Shown here: positions 8,085-16,602 of the stretch, piece after piece
Layout of the letters: every line of letters starts with the position of its first letter
How positions within the stretch are numbered: the first letter of the stretch is position 1
From: Nitratireductor sp. B36
Lineage (GTDB): Bacteria; Pseudomonadota; Alphaproteobacteria; Rhizobiales; Rhizobiaceae
Length of the DNA: 64,000 bases
NCBI RefSeq assembly: GCF_020833685.1
Contig: NZ_JACKZY010000003.1
Coordinates: 510,997-574,996, forward strand
Direction of reading: 5' to 3'
Notes under the pieces: model-generated
Databases searched by the model: none
Seen by the model: only the letters and a program-made list of their open reading frames with translations
Told to the model about the DNA's origin: nothing
Program-made: the position numbers and the translations under genes

Positions 8085-9724
8085 CAGGCCGCGCGCCTTT
8101 TCTTCATGGAGCGTGTGTCGACCGTTCCCGGATCGGTGAGGAGCCGGGCGACCAGTGTTTTCAGTTCGCCGCGCTGGATCTTTTGCGTGGAGGTCAGGGG
8201 CAGGGCGTCGACAAAGGCGATGTAGCCCGGAACCTTGTAATAGGCGACGCGGTCCAGACACCATTCGGCGATCTCGCGGGCGCGCGCCTCATCGCGTTCG
8301 CCGCTCTCGACCACGAGACAGGCGAAGACCTCGTCGCCGCGCAGCTCGTCGGGTGCTGCTGCGACCGCTGCGGCCTTGATGTCGGGATGCTGCATCAAGA
8401 AGGATTCCACCTCCACGGCGGCGATGTTCTCGCCGGAACGGCGGATCACGTTCTTCTTGCGGTCGACGAAGAAGAAGTCGCCATCGGCGTCGCGCATGAC
8501 GATGTCGCCGGTGTGGAACCAGCCGCCTTCCCACGCTTCGGCGGTGGCCTCGGGGTTGGCGTAGTATTCGGAGAAGAAGCCGAAACGCGGATCTTCGCCC
8601 GCATGGCGCACCAGAAGTTCGCCGGGTTGCCCGGGGGCTGCCTCGCTGCCATCGTCTGCGACCACGCGGGCCTCGATGTCCGGGCCGGGCTGGCCAAGGC
8701 AGTTCGTGCCGCGCTTGCGGGGCTCGTGATTGGCAACGATGACCGCGCCGGCCCCCGTCTCCGTCATCGCCCAGCCCTCGATCAGCGGTATGCCGAAGCG
8801 CTCCTCGAACGGGCCGTGCAGCTTGGGGTCGATGCCCGCGCCGAAACCGAAGCGCACATTGTGCGCCCTGTCCTGTTCCGTGGGTTCGGCCTTCATGAGA
8901 ATGGACGGCATGACGCCCAGATAATGCAGGCAGGTGGCCCGGCTGTCACGCACGCTCCGCCACCAGCTGCGCGGGTGGAAACGGTCGAGCGCGATGAGGC
9001 AGCCGCCGACCGTGATCATCGCCATCAGCGAATAGGCCATGGCGTTCATGTGGAAGATGGGCAGCGGCGTGATCATGCGCTCGCCGTCTTCGTTCATGGC
9101 GCATAGGCCGCCCGCCTTCGCGTACCACCGGCCCGAATGCAGGAAATAGAGGTTGGAGAGGACGCAGCCCTTGGGCTTGCCCGTGGTGCCGGAGGTGTAG
9201 AGCATGGCCGCTTCGCGGTTGAGCGGCGCGCCCTGCGGCGTCTCCATGCCGGCAAAGCGTGGATCGAGCGGCGGGGTGTCGGCCTCTGGCGTGACGACCG
9301 GAAAGCCGACGCCGGAGACGGCGGCCGCCTGTTCGAGATCTGTCACACGGTTCGCGATGGCCACGGCCAGAACCGGGCGCGCGTGCCCGGCCATGTATTC
9401 CAGTTCAGCCGATTGCAGGTCGGGATTGACCGGCACGACCGAGAGCCCCAGCGCATTGAGGGCGAACCAGTGCAGGAAGAAGCCCGGCCGGTTTTCCATC
9501 AGGAGCATGACGCGCATGCCGGCGCGATAGCCCCCGTCGGCATAGGCGTCCCTCAAGCGCTCGATCCCGGCGAGAGCCGCGCCATAGGAGAGTTCGCCGG
9601 CGGGGATGTCGTAGACCGAGGCCGTCTCCTCCAGCACGTGCAGGAAGGGGCGCTCGGGCCAGCGCCCGGCGGTGTCGGCAAAGGCCGCGAACACGGTGTC
9701 GAACGGCGGGATCTGCGATTTCAT
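8084..9724 (-). CDS. AMP-forming acyl-CoA synthetase (acid:CoA ligase)
   Basis: A 546-residue ANL-superfamily enzyme that activates a carboxylic acid to its CoA thioester through an acyl-adenylate. The phosphate-binding loop YTSGTTGKPKG is at 176-186. The TGD and RSGENIA hinge-region motifs are present, as is a C-terminal Lys in STQKIQRGELK that should catalyse adenylation. The ATG at 9724 was chosen over an upstream in-frame codon because it lies just after the oxygenase small-subunit stop and gives a normal N terminus. In this operon it probably makes the CoA ester consumed by the thiolase-like protein. Substrate specificity cannot be inferred. Confidence 0.92.
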   Translation of the reverse strand: MKSQIPPFDTVFAAFADTAGRWPERPFLHVLEETASVYDIPAGELSYGAALAGIERLRDAYADGGYRAGMRVMLLMENRPGFFLHWFALNALGLSVVPVNPDLQSAELEYMAGHARPVLAVAIANRVTDLEQAAAVSGVGFPVVTPEADTPPLDPRFAGMETPQGAPLNREAAMLYTSGTTGKPKGCVLSNLYFLHSGRWYAKAGGLCAMNEDGERMITPLPIFHMNAMAYSLMAMITVGGCLIALDRFHPRSWWRSVRDSRATCLHYLGVMPSILMKAEPTEQDRAHNVRFGFGAGIDPKLHGPFEERFGIPLIEGWAMTETGAGAVIVANHEPRKRGTNCLGQPGPDIEARVVADDGSEAAPGQPGELLVRHAGEDPRFGFFSEYYANPEATAEAWEGGWFHTGDIVMRDADGDFFFVDRKKNVIRRSGENIAAVEVESFLMQHPDIKAAAVAAAPDELRGDEVFACLVVESGERDEARAREIAEWCLDRVAYYKVPGYIAFVDALPLTSTQKIQRGELKTLVARLLTDPGTVDTRSMKKRRAA

Positions 9725-9737
9725 CTGCTGCGCGCTT

Positions 9738-10220
9738 TCAAAGGAACATCTGGATATTGCCGAAGGCGGCATCGGAATTGAGCAGATCGACACGCTTGTG
9801 GGTGATCTTCAGCTTTCCGTCGATGAGTTTCAGCTCGTGGCGTGCCGTGGCGGCGAGCAGGATCTGGTCGTCGAGCCGCGTCTCCACATAGTGAAACGCC
9901 GTGTGGGTGACATACTCACCCTTCTCCTCGTCCATATGGTCGATGAAGGGGCGGTTCAGAACGTGGTGGCAGCGGGTTTTTGGCTTCTGGGAGAAGGTGC
10001 GCTCGCCCTTGAAGCGCTCGACGCGCAATTTGCGCATGAAGGCATCTTCATGCAGCAGCGAGGTGACGTGCTTGGCGTCTTCCTGATTGTAGTCGAGCGG
10101 CATCCAGTAATAGCTGTCGTGAGTCCACAGATCGAGCCATTCGTCAAAGCGCCCATCGTCCAGCATGCGGGCTTCTTCATAGACGAAGTCGATCAGGTCG
10201 TCGCGGGTGGGAGCCTTCAT
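9738..10220 (-). CDS. Ring-hydroxylating oxygenase beta (small) subunit
   Basis: A 160-residue protein of the ring-hydroxylating-oxygenase beta family (NTF2-like fold), the structural subunit of alpha3beta3 dioxygenases. Family features include the DEWLDLWTHDSYYWMP segment and the conserved C-terminal NIQMFL. Its ATG overlaps the stop of the alpha-subunit gene (TAATG, 10222-10218), as expected for stoichiometric subunits. It has no catalytic residues of its own. Confidence 0.92.
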   Translation of the reverse strand: MKAPTRDDLIDFVYEEARMLDDGRFDEWLDLWTHDSYYWMPLDYNQEDAKHVTSLLHEDAFMRKLRVERFKGERTFSQKPKTRCHHVLNRPFIDHMDEEKGEYVTHTAFHYVETRLDDQILLAATARHELKLIDGKLKITHKRVDLLNSDAAFGNIQMFL

Positions 10221-11551
10221 TACGCGTCTCCTTCCATCGTCATCGTCATGTATTTTTCCCACGCGTGGAACTGGTTGCGCATCTGGCGCTCGGTGGTGCC
10301 GTTTTCGACGGCGATCTCGTCGAAATTCTCGCCTTCCTGGTAAAGGCGCTGGACATTGACCCATTCCAGCCCGTCGGAATGCAGGCCCTCCTGCGCGCGC
10401 TCATACATTTCCAGATCGTCATGGCCGACCATGGAGGTGGGCGCGTTGATCATGCGGTTGTACATGGCGGTGCGCTCCAGAAGCATGTCGGGCGCGCCCA
10501 CCAGCCGGTAGATATAGCTTTCGACAAGCGTCTTGTCGGCGGCGATGGGGGTGAACAGCCGCAATTGCTGGATCGGCCCTTTGATCATGATGTTGGGGAA
10601 ATAGACCGTGTTGTGCCGGTTTTCGCCGAGGATCGCCTTTGCGCGCTCCTCGCCATAGGCCTCGACCATCTGCTCGTAATAGCCGGGAATCGCTGAATAG
10701 TCGGAGTGGATCGAGTGATGCACGCCGGTGTGGCCGTGGCCGTTCGGCCAGGTGCGGATGCCCATGTTCTCGAAGAACTCATAGGGGCTCATGAAGGGGG
10801 CGATCACCTCCATGGCCATGGGCTTTTTCGTGCCTTCGGGCTTGTCCATCTTCTCCCACAGGTCGATGGCCGTGCCGGCGGAGCTTTCATGCGCGACCAT
10901 GGGATGGCAGGTGTCGGTCTGGTTCTCGACCAGCATCTTCCAGTTGCAGCGATGCATGTAGCGCAGCGGCGGGCCGGCCACTTCCAGACGGCCCTCGGGC
11001 GAGCGGTCGACCATATTGTCGAAGGAGCTCAGCGATTCTCCGAAGAAGCTTTCGAAGTCCGGGCCTTCCTTGTTGAGGCGGGCGAAGATGAAGCCGCGAT
11101 AGTTTTTTACCGCACCGACCGGGGCCATGCCATGAACGGATTCGCTTTCTTCGAGGCCGGTGTCCTTGTAGCCCTTGCGCAACGGGATCGCCAGCAGGCA
11201 GCCATTCGTCTTGAACGACCATGCATGGTAGGGGCAGCGAAAGAACTTGCCCGTGTTGCCCGTCCGGTCGATGGCGATCTTCGTGCCCTTGTGCGGGCAG
11301 CGATTGTGCAGGACATAGATCTCGTTGTCGGAGTGGCGCACCATGATCACCGGCTGCGTGCCGATCTCGGTGGTGAAATAATCGCCCTTGTTGGGCGTCT
11401 GGCTCTCATGGCCGACAAAGACCCAGGTGTTGGCGAAGAGATGTTTCATCTCCAGCTCGAACACTTCCTGATCGATATAGACGTCGCGGTGGACTTCCGT
11501 GGGCCGGATCAGATTTCTGATCGCCTGGGGGTTGTTCGCGTAACGGCTCAT
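10220..11551 (-). CDS. Rieske ring-hydroxylating oxygenase alpha (large) subunit
   Basis: A 443-residue catalytic subunit. The Rieske [2Fe-2S] ligands are Cys85, His87, Cys106 and His109. The mononuclear iron site is visible as NQTDTCHPMVAH, where Asp213 is the electron-transfer bridge and His216 and His221 are metal ligands. With the beta subunit and reductase it forms a three-component-type dioxygenase in which the reductase carries the ferredoxin domain, as in benzoate or anthranilate dioxygenases. It hydroxylates an aromatic or related ring in the first committed step. Upstream in-frame codons exist, but the ATG at 11551, preceded by GGGAG and placed after the reductase gene, gives the normal start. 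The substrate is not recognisable. Confidence 0.94.
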   Translation of the reverse strand: MSRYANNPQAIRNLIRPTEVHRDVYIDQEVFELEMKHLFANTWVFVGHESQTPNKGDYFTTEIGTQPVIMVRHSDNEIYVLHNRCPHKGTKIAIDRTGNTGKFFRCPYHAWSFKTNGCLLAIPLRKGYKDTGLEESESVHGMAPVGAVKNYRGFIFARLNKEGPDFESFFGESLSSFDNMVDRSPEGRLEVAGPPLRYMHRCNWKMLVENQTDTCHPMVAHESSAGTAIDLWEKMDKPEGTKKPMAMEVIAPFMSPYEFFENMGIRTWPNGHGHTGVHHSIHSDYSAIPGYYEQMVEAYGEERAKAILGENRHNTVYFPNIMIKGPIQQLRLFTPIAADKTLVESYIYRLVGAPDMLLERTAMYNRMINAPTSMVGHDDLEMYERAQEGLHSDGLEWVNVQRLYQEGENFDEIAVENGTTERQMRNQFHAWEKYMTMTMEGDA

Positions 11552-11591
11552 GGCTTGCTGCTCCCTTGCTGGCCGCCGTCCAGTCGGTCTC

Positions 11592-12557
11592 CTAGAGGTC
11601 GAGGACGAGCCGGTCGGATTTTGCGCGTGACACGCAGATCTGCATGACGTCATTTGCCGCGCGTTCATCGTCGGTGAGGATGACATCGCGGTGGTCGGGA
11701 ATGCCGGACAGGACCGTTGTCTGGCAGATGCCGCAATCGCCGCGCTGGCAATCATAGATCAGGTCGACGCCTTCCTCCTCGAGCACTTCGATGATGGACT
11801 TGCCCGGCGGGATGGTGAAGACCTGACCCGTGGAGCTGATCTCGACCTCGAAGGGCTTGTCGCCCGCTTCGGCTTCATGCGCCTCGAACAGCTCGAAATG
11901 CACGTGATCCTTGGCGATGCCACGGGCATGGGCGATTTCGCGCACCGCCTCGATCATGCCGCGCGGGCCGCACACATAAATGTGGCCTTCGGCAGGCGCC
12001 TTGCCGATCAGCGCCTTGAGGTCAATGCAGGTCTCGGGCTCGTCGTCGCAATGGATGGTGAGGGCATTGGTTTCGATGGCTTCCAGCACATCGACAAAGG
12101 CCAGCAGAGTGCGCGAACGGCCCGCATAGTGAAACGAGAAAGGGCGGTCCTTCGCCTTGAGTTCGGCAGCCATGGAGATGAGCGGCGTGACGCCGATGCC
12201 GCCGGCGATGAGAAGGACAGGCGCTTGTGCATCGACCAGTGCAAAGTCGTTGCGCGGGGCGGAGGTTTCGATGATGTCGCCCTCCTTCAGCCCATGCATG
12301 AAACGCGAGCCGCCCTTGCTGTCCTCTTCGAGGCGCACGCCGAGGCGATAGGTGGAGGGCGTGTCGGTGGCACCTGCTTCGGTACTGGCATTGACGAGGG
12401 AATAGTGCCGGTCTGAGCCATCAGGCAGCGTGACACGGATATGTGCGCCGGCTGAAAAACCCGGCAACGGGCCGCCATCGACCGCCTCCAGTTCGAGCGC
12501 CCGGATCTGCGGTGTGAGTGCCTCGGATTTGCGTACCTTGAGCTTCAACTCGCTCAT
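11592..12557 (-). CDS. Oxygenase reductase (phthalate-dioxygenase-reductase family)
   Basis: A 321-residue electron-transfer protein. An FMN-type flavin domain (RHYSLVNA, 50-57) is followed by an NAD-binding domain (GGIGVTPLISM, 119-129, and YVCGPRGM) and a C-terminal plant-type [2Fe-2S] ferredoxin with Cys270, Cys275, Cys278 and Cys308. It passes electrons from NADH to the Rieske oxygenase encoded next. The start at 12557 has a GGAGGAGAG ribosome-binding site, so it is the first gene of the operon. The promoter lies in the divergent region at 12632-12661. Confidence 0.93.
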   Translation of the reverse strand: MSELKLKVRKSEALTPQIRALELEAVDGGPLPGFSAGAHIRVTLPDGSDRHYSLVNASTEAGATDTPSTYRLGVRLEEDSKGGSRFMHGLKEGDIIETSAPRNDFALVDAQAPVLLIAGGIGVTPLISMAAELKAKDRPFSFHYAGRSRTLLAFVDVLEAIETNALTIHCDDEPETCIDLKALIGKAPAEGHIYVCGPRGMIEAVREIAHARGIAKDHVHFELFEAHEAEAGDKPFEVEISSTGQVFTIPPGKSIIEVLEEEGVDLIYDCQRGDCGICQTTVLSGIPDHRDVILTDDERAANDVMQICVSRAKSDRLVLDL

Positions 12558-12631
12558 TGGCGATCTCTCCTCCTGCGACGGCCCTTCCAAATCTTCTTGT
12601 TGGTTGTGAGCAGTGGCCACGCTTTGCGATT

Positions 12632-12661
12632 AATATGAATTCGCATATTTTTCCCTGTCAA
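12632..12661 (-). promoter_or_regulatory. Promoter of the oxygenase operon with overlapping operator
   Basis: On the minus strand a perfect TTGACA (-35, 12661-12656) is followed after 18 bp by CATATT (-10, 12637-12632). The inverted repeat AATATG-N6-CATATT (12632-12649) covers the -10 box and part of the spacer, the position expected of a repressor site. The MarR regulator at 15595 in the divergent operon is the obvious candidate to bind it; that link is an inference. Confidence 0.6.
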
Positions 12662-12704
12662 GCTTCAAACCTAAAAAAGTGAAATTTCATCTTTTTAAGC
12701 TTGA
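12658..12704. promoter_or_regulatory. Nested inverted repeat in the divergent control region
   Basis: The arms TCAAGCTT (12658-12665) and AAGCTTGA (12697-12704) enclose AAAAAG/CTTTTT arms, which in turn enclose the palindrome TGAAATTTCA (12680-12689). The stretch is AT-rich within a GC-rich window. It lies between the two divergent operons and upstream of the first TRAP gene, so it may be a second operator or the plus-strand promoter region. Confidence 0.5.
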
Positions 12705-12764
12705 AGAGCATGAAAACTTATGGAAGCCTCATGCGCAGGAGGAGGCCGTCATGGAGAAAAGACA

Positions 12765-13790
12765 ATGACGCGCATGCTAAAAACATTTGTAACTGCATCT
12801 ATTCTGACGACTGTCATGAGCTTCGGCGCGATGGCGCAGGAGACAGTTCTGCGCATGTCGAACTGGCTGCCGCCATCTCATCCGATCGTCCGGGACATGA
12901 TGATCCCGTGGGCGGAGAAGCTGAAAGAGGCCAGCGACGGCCGCATCGAGGTGCAGATTCTCGACGCGCCGCTCGGGCCGCCGCCGGCACATTTCGATCT
13001 TGCCGCCAATGGCGCCGTGGACCTGACATTCGGCGTGCATGGCTATACGCCGGGGCGTTTCACCCTGACGGAAATCGCAGAAATGCCGTTCCTCGCCGAT
13101 ACGTCCGAGAGCCTTTCGGTGGCCTTCTGGCGTGTGTTCGAGAGCGATCTGGCGCAGGCCGAAGAGCATCGCGGCACCAAGGTGCTGGGCGTGTTCGGGC
13201 ATGGGCCGGGGCTGCTGTTCACCAAGGGAAAGCCGGTTTCGCCGCTGTCGGACCTTTCCGGTGCCAAGATCCGCGTTGCGGGCAACATCACCAACAAGCT
13301 TGCCGAAGCGATGGACATGGTGTCGATCCAGGCGCCGTCGCCGCAGTCTTATGAAATCCTGTCGGGCGGCATCGCCGACGGTATTTTCTTCCCGGTCGAA
13401 TCCGTGCCCTTCTTCAAGCTCGAAACACTGGTCGACAAGGCGCTGCGTGTGCCCGGCGGTCTCTACAATGTCTCGTTCTTCTTCGTAATGAACAAGGCGA
13501 AGTTCGACAGCCTGTCGGATGAGGACAAGGCGGCCATCGAAGAGGTTTCCGGTGAGGCGTTCTCGCGTATGGCGGGGCAGGCCTGGGATGCGGCGGATGC
13601 AGCCGGCATGGAAGTGATCGGCTCGACCGTCGACTTCCACGATGCGACCGAAGAAGAGCTTGCGACGCTGCGTGAGAAGACGCAGCCCATGTTTGACGAT
13701 CTGGCCAAGGCCTATGAGGCCAAGGGACTCGATTTCGACGTCGTGATGGGCAAGCTCAAGGACGAAATCAAAGCGGTGGCGGCTGAATAA
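12765..13790 (+). CDS. dctP: TRAP transporter substrate-binding protein (first system)
   Basis: A 341-residue DctP-type periplasmic binding protein. An N-terminal signal peptide ends near AMA-QE (residue 24). The mature part has the DctP fold with PLSDLSGAKIRVAG, where Arg normally contacts the substrate carboxylate. The ATG at 12765 is preceded by GGAG at 8 nt spacing. It heads the plus-strand operon and is divergent from the oxygenase operon. Its ligand is probably the organic acid degraded by that pathway. The permease subunits follow directly. Confidence 0.93.
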   Translation: MTRMLKTFVTASILTTVMSFGAMAQETVLRMSNWLPPSHPIVRDMMIPWAEKLKEASDGRIEVQILDAPLGPPPAHFDLAANGAVDLTFGVHGYTPGRFTLTEIAEMPFLADTSESLSVAFWRVFESDLAQAEEHRGTKVLGVFGHGPGLLFTKGKPVSPLSDLSGAKIRVAGNITNKLAEAMDMVSIQAPSPQSYEILSGGIADGIFFPVESVPFFKLETLVDKALRVPGGLYNVSFFFVMNKAKFDSLSDEDKAAIEEVSGEAFSRMAGQAWDAADAAGMEVIGSTVDFHDATEEELATLREKTQPMFDDLAKAYEAKGLDFDVVMGKLKDEIKAVAAE

Positions 13791-14299
13791 TGGCCGCCTC
13801 CTCCGAGCGGATCGCAATGCGGGCTCGGCGGTGGCTAAGACTGGCGACCGCCGTGCTTTGCGGCGCGTTTCTGGTGGCGCTGACGCTGGTGACGGTGGTC
13901 GATGTGATCGGCCGCTATCTCCTGTCGTCGCCGCTGCCGGGTGCCGCGGAATATACCGAAATCCTCCTGATGGCGATCGTGTTTGTGGGGCTGCCGGCGG
14001 TGTGCCTGGATGACGGGCATGTGAGCGTCGATCTGCTCACGGCCGGGCTCAAGGGCGTTGCTGAGAGAATTCAGCTCAATCTCGCCCGGCTTGTGGTTGC
14101 CGTGGTGCTGGGGCTCGTTTCCTGGCAGCTCTGGAACCATGGGGCCCAGCTCGACAGCTACAATGAGGTGACGGTTTATCTGCGTGCGCCGCTCGGGCCG
14201 TTCGCCAAGGCGACGGCAGTCATCACCGGTGTCTGTGCGGTGGTTACATTTGTCATGGCGGTGCTGCGCCTGCCTAAAAGCGATGGCGGGGGCGTTTGA
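13790..14299 (+). CDS. dctQ: TRAP transporter small permease (DctQ, first system)
   Basis: A 169-residue membrane protein with four hydrophobic segments, the normal DctQ topology. Its start overlaps the dctP stop (TAATG). It forms the membrane complex with the DctM protein encoded next, which uses the sodium gradient to import the ligand delivered by DctP. The conserved DVIGRYL region and E-YTEILL segment near the start of the second helix are visible. Confidence 0.9.
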   Translation: MAASSERIAMRARRWLRLATAVLCGAFLVALTLVTVVDVIGRYLLSSPLPGAAEYTEILLMAIVFVGLPAVCLDDGHVSVDLLTAGLKGVAERIQLNLARLVVAVVLGLVSWQLWNHGAQLDSYNEVTVYLRAPLGPFAKATAVITGVCAVVTFVMAVLRLPKSDGGGV

Positions 14300-15585
14300 T
14301 GGCGTGGCCAATCGGAATGGCGCTGCTTCTGGCGCTCATCTTCGCGGGCGTGCCCATCGCCTTTGCGATGACGGCGGTGGGGCTGATCGGCGTTGTCTCG
14401 ATCATAGGCTGGCACCCGGCGCTGGCCATGCTCGGGCAGGTCTTTTTCGACAGTGGCAGGAGCTATACGCTCTCCGTCGTGCCGCTGTTCCTTCTGATGG
14501 GCAATCTCGTGGTTCAGTCGGGCGTGGCGGGTGACCTCTACGCGGCGGCCAATGCCTGGCTGCGCCACCGCAAGGGCGGGCTTGCCATGGCGACCATCGT
14601 CGCCTGCGGCGGGTTCTCGTCGGTGTGCGGCTCGTCGCTCGCCACCACGGCGACCATGGCCCGCATCTCGCTGCCGGCGATGCGCAAATATGGCTATTCC
14701 GACCGGCTGGCCGCCTCTTCCATCGCTGCGGGCGGCACGCTCGGCATTCTCATCCCGCCGTCGGTGATCCTCGTTATCTACGGCATTCTCACGCAGCAGA
14801 ACATCGGCAAACTGTTTCTGGCCGGCCTGTTGCCGGGGGTGATCGGCGTAATCGGGTACATGATCGCCGTGCGTCTGTCGCTGGTGGTCTATTCAGAGCA
14901 TCTGGAAACGCAGCCCAAGCTGCCACTGATCGACCGCATTCGCGCTTTGCGCGGTGTGGTCTGGGCGCTGGCGCTTTTCGTGTTCGTTCTGGGCGGTATC
15001 TATCTCGGCGTGTTCACGGCGACGGAAGCGGCGGGCATGGGCGCGGGCGGGGCCTTTCTTCTCACCTTCATGCGCGGACGGCTGACCTTGCGCGCCACGC
15101 TTTCCACGCTGTTCGACACGGCAAAGACCACGGCGGTGATGTTCTTCATTCTGTTCGGGGCGCTGTACTTCCTGAACTATGTGAACTTCTCCGGCCTGAC
15201 GGGCGATCTGCGCAACTGGATCAACGCTTTCGGCGTCGGCCCGTATCCGGTGATCTTCATGATCGTGCTGATCTATCTGGTGCTGGGCTGCCTGCTTGAA
15301 AGCATCTCGATGATCACGCTCACCGTGCCGATCCTGTTTCCGATCGTCACCGGGCTTGGCTTCGATCCGATCTGGTTCGGCATCTTCGTGGTGATCGCCA
15401 CCGAGCTGAGCTTCATCACGCCACCCATTGGCATGAATGTCTTCGTCATGCGCACGGTGGCGCCCGACATTCCGCTGGAGCGCATTTTCGCCGGTATCCT
15501 GCCCTTTGTGGCGATGGATGTGGTGCGGCTTGCGCTTCTGATCGCGCTGCCGGCGATGGCGCTTCTGATCCCCAATTCGATGTGA
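14299..15585 (+). CDS. dctM: TRAP transporter large permease (DctM, first system)
   Basis: A 428-residue polytopic permease of the ion-transporter superfamily. DctM hallmarks include the GGFSSVCGSSLAT loop, AGGTLGILIPPS and ELSFITPPIGMNVFVM. The ATG at 14299 overlaps the dctQ stop (TGATG); an in-frame TTG lies one codon upstream. It ends 9 bp before the MarR gene, so the regulator is co-transcribed with the transporter. Confidence 0.93.
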   Translation: MAWPIGMALLLALIFAGVPIAFAMTAVGLIGVVSIIGWHPALAMLGQVFFDSGRSYTLSVVPLFLLMGNLVVQSGVAGDLYAAANAWLRHRKGGLAMATIVACGGFSSVCGSSLATTATMARISLPAMRKYGYSDRLAASSIAAGGTLGILIPPSVILVIYGILTQQNIGKLFLAGLLPGVIGVIGYMIAVRLSLVVYSEHLETQPKLPLIDRIRALRGVVWALALFVFVLGGIYLGVFTATEAAGMGAGGAFLLTFMRGRLTLRATLSTLFDTAKTTAVMFFILFGALYFLNYVNFSGLTGDLRNWINAFGVGPYPVIFMIVLIYLVLGCLLESISMITLTVPILFPIVTGLGFDPIWFGIFVVIATELSFITPPIGMNVFVMRTVAPDIPLERIFAGILPFVAMDVVRLALLIALPAMALLIPNSM

Positions 15586-15594
15586 CCGGACGAT

Positions 15595-16134
15595 ATGATG
15601 GCGAGTGAAGACGACAGAATAGAGATCGACATAGAGATCGACCGGGATGCGGGATTCGTGGGCGACTATCTGCTCTATCTGCTTGCCGCCGCCAGCGACG
15701 CAGCCAGTGCCGATTTTCACGCCCATGTGCGCGAGCAGGGGCTGCGTGTGCCCGAATGGCGCATCCTGGCCTGCCTCTGCGACGAGGATGGCCAGATGGT
15801 GACGCAGCTCGCTCAGCTTGCGTTGATGGAACAATCGCACCTGACCAAGATCGTCGACCAGATGGCGACGAAAGGGCTTGTCAAACGCCGCAGCGATGAG
15901 CGCGACCGGCGGCGTGTGCGCGTCTATCTGACCGCAGCCGGGCGGGTGCTCGGAACAGGCTTGGTGAAGAAGGCGAGAGAGCATGAAATGTCGATCGTTT
16001 CGCGCCTGGGCGCCACCGACGCAGCGCGCCTGAAGGCGGCGCTGAAGGACATACACGCAATTTGCCGGGGAGGGGATGACGCTGCGGGCAGGGCTTCGTC
16101 AGCGCCGGCAGAACTGGAGGCAAGCCTTTCATGA
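15595..16134 (+). CDS. MarR-family transcriptional regulator
   Basis: A 179-residue MarR-type winged-helix repressor. The core (about residues 45-125) contains VPEWRILACL, LMEQSHLTKIVDQM as the recognition helix and the RRSDERDRRRVRVYLT wing. It has an unusual acidic N-terminal extension. It overlaps the next gene by ATGA, so it is embedded in the transporter operon. It probably responds to the transported acid or its CoA ester and controls the divergent region at 12632-12704. MarR relatives often regulate aromatic-acid catabolism, but the target here is inferred. Confidence 0.88.
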   Translation: MMASEDDRIEIDIEIDRDAGFVGDYLLYLLAAASDAASADFHAHVREQGLRVPEWRILACLCDEDGQMVTQLAQLALMEQSHLTKIVDQMATKGLVKRRSDERDRRRVRVYLTAAGRVLGTGLVKKAREHEMSIVSRLGATDAARLKAALKDIHAICRGGDDAAGRASSAPAELEASLS

Positions 16135-16556
16135 CGGAAAACTCCGAACGCACTCTGCTGCATGAGACGGTGCACCCCGAGGGCTGGCCCCAGCCGAGGG
16201 GCTATGCCAACGCGGTCAAGACGGATGGCGGCATCATCTATACGGGTGGCCTGGTCGGGTGGGACCGGGAGGGGCGCTTTCCGAAAGGCTTTGTCGCGCA
16301 GGCTCATCAGACGTTCCGCAACATTCGCGATGTGCTGGAGGCGGCTGGAGCGGGGCCGGAGCATCTGACGCGTCTCACCTGGTATGTGACCAATGTTGAA
16401 GATTATCTCGCCGACCCGAAAGGGCTCGGAAAGGCGTATCGCGATGTCTTCGGGCGCTGCTTTCCGGCCATGGCGACCGTTCAGGTGACACGGCTCGTGG
16501 AGCCGGAGGCTGTCGTGGAAATCGAGGCGACGGCGGTCTTGCCTGCTCAAAAATAG
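16131..16556 (+). CDS. Rid/YjgF-family protein without the catalytic Arg
   Basis: A 141-residue member of the RidA/YjgF/YER057c family. Most RidA enzymes hydrolyse imines using an Arg in a PARxxVxV segment. Here the corresponding residue is Met114 (PAMATVQV), while the following EIEATA strand is kept. It is therefore not a canonical imine deaminase and belongs to one of the other Rid subfamilies, often found in catabolic operons. It lies between marR (ATGA overlap) and the opine-dehydrogenase-like gene, which would produce or consume an imine-type intermediate if it acts on amino acids. Confidence 0.85.
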   Translation: MTENSERTLLHETVHPEGWPQPRGYANAVKTDGGIIYTGGLVGWDREGRFPKGFVAQAHQTFRNIRDVLEAAGAGPEHLTRLTWYVTNVEDYLADPKGLGKAYRDVFGRCFPAMATVQVTRLVEPEAVVEIEATAVLPAQK

Positions 16557-16602
16557 AACAACCATCCGCAAGAAAATGCGCGGCAATGAGGGGAGTACAG
16601 GA

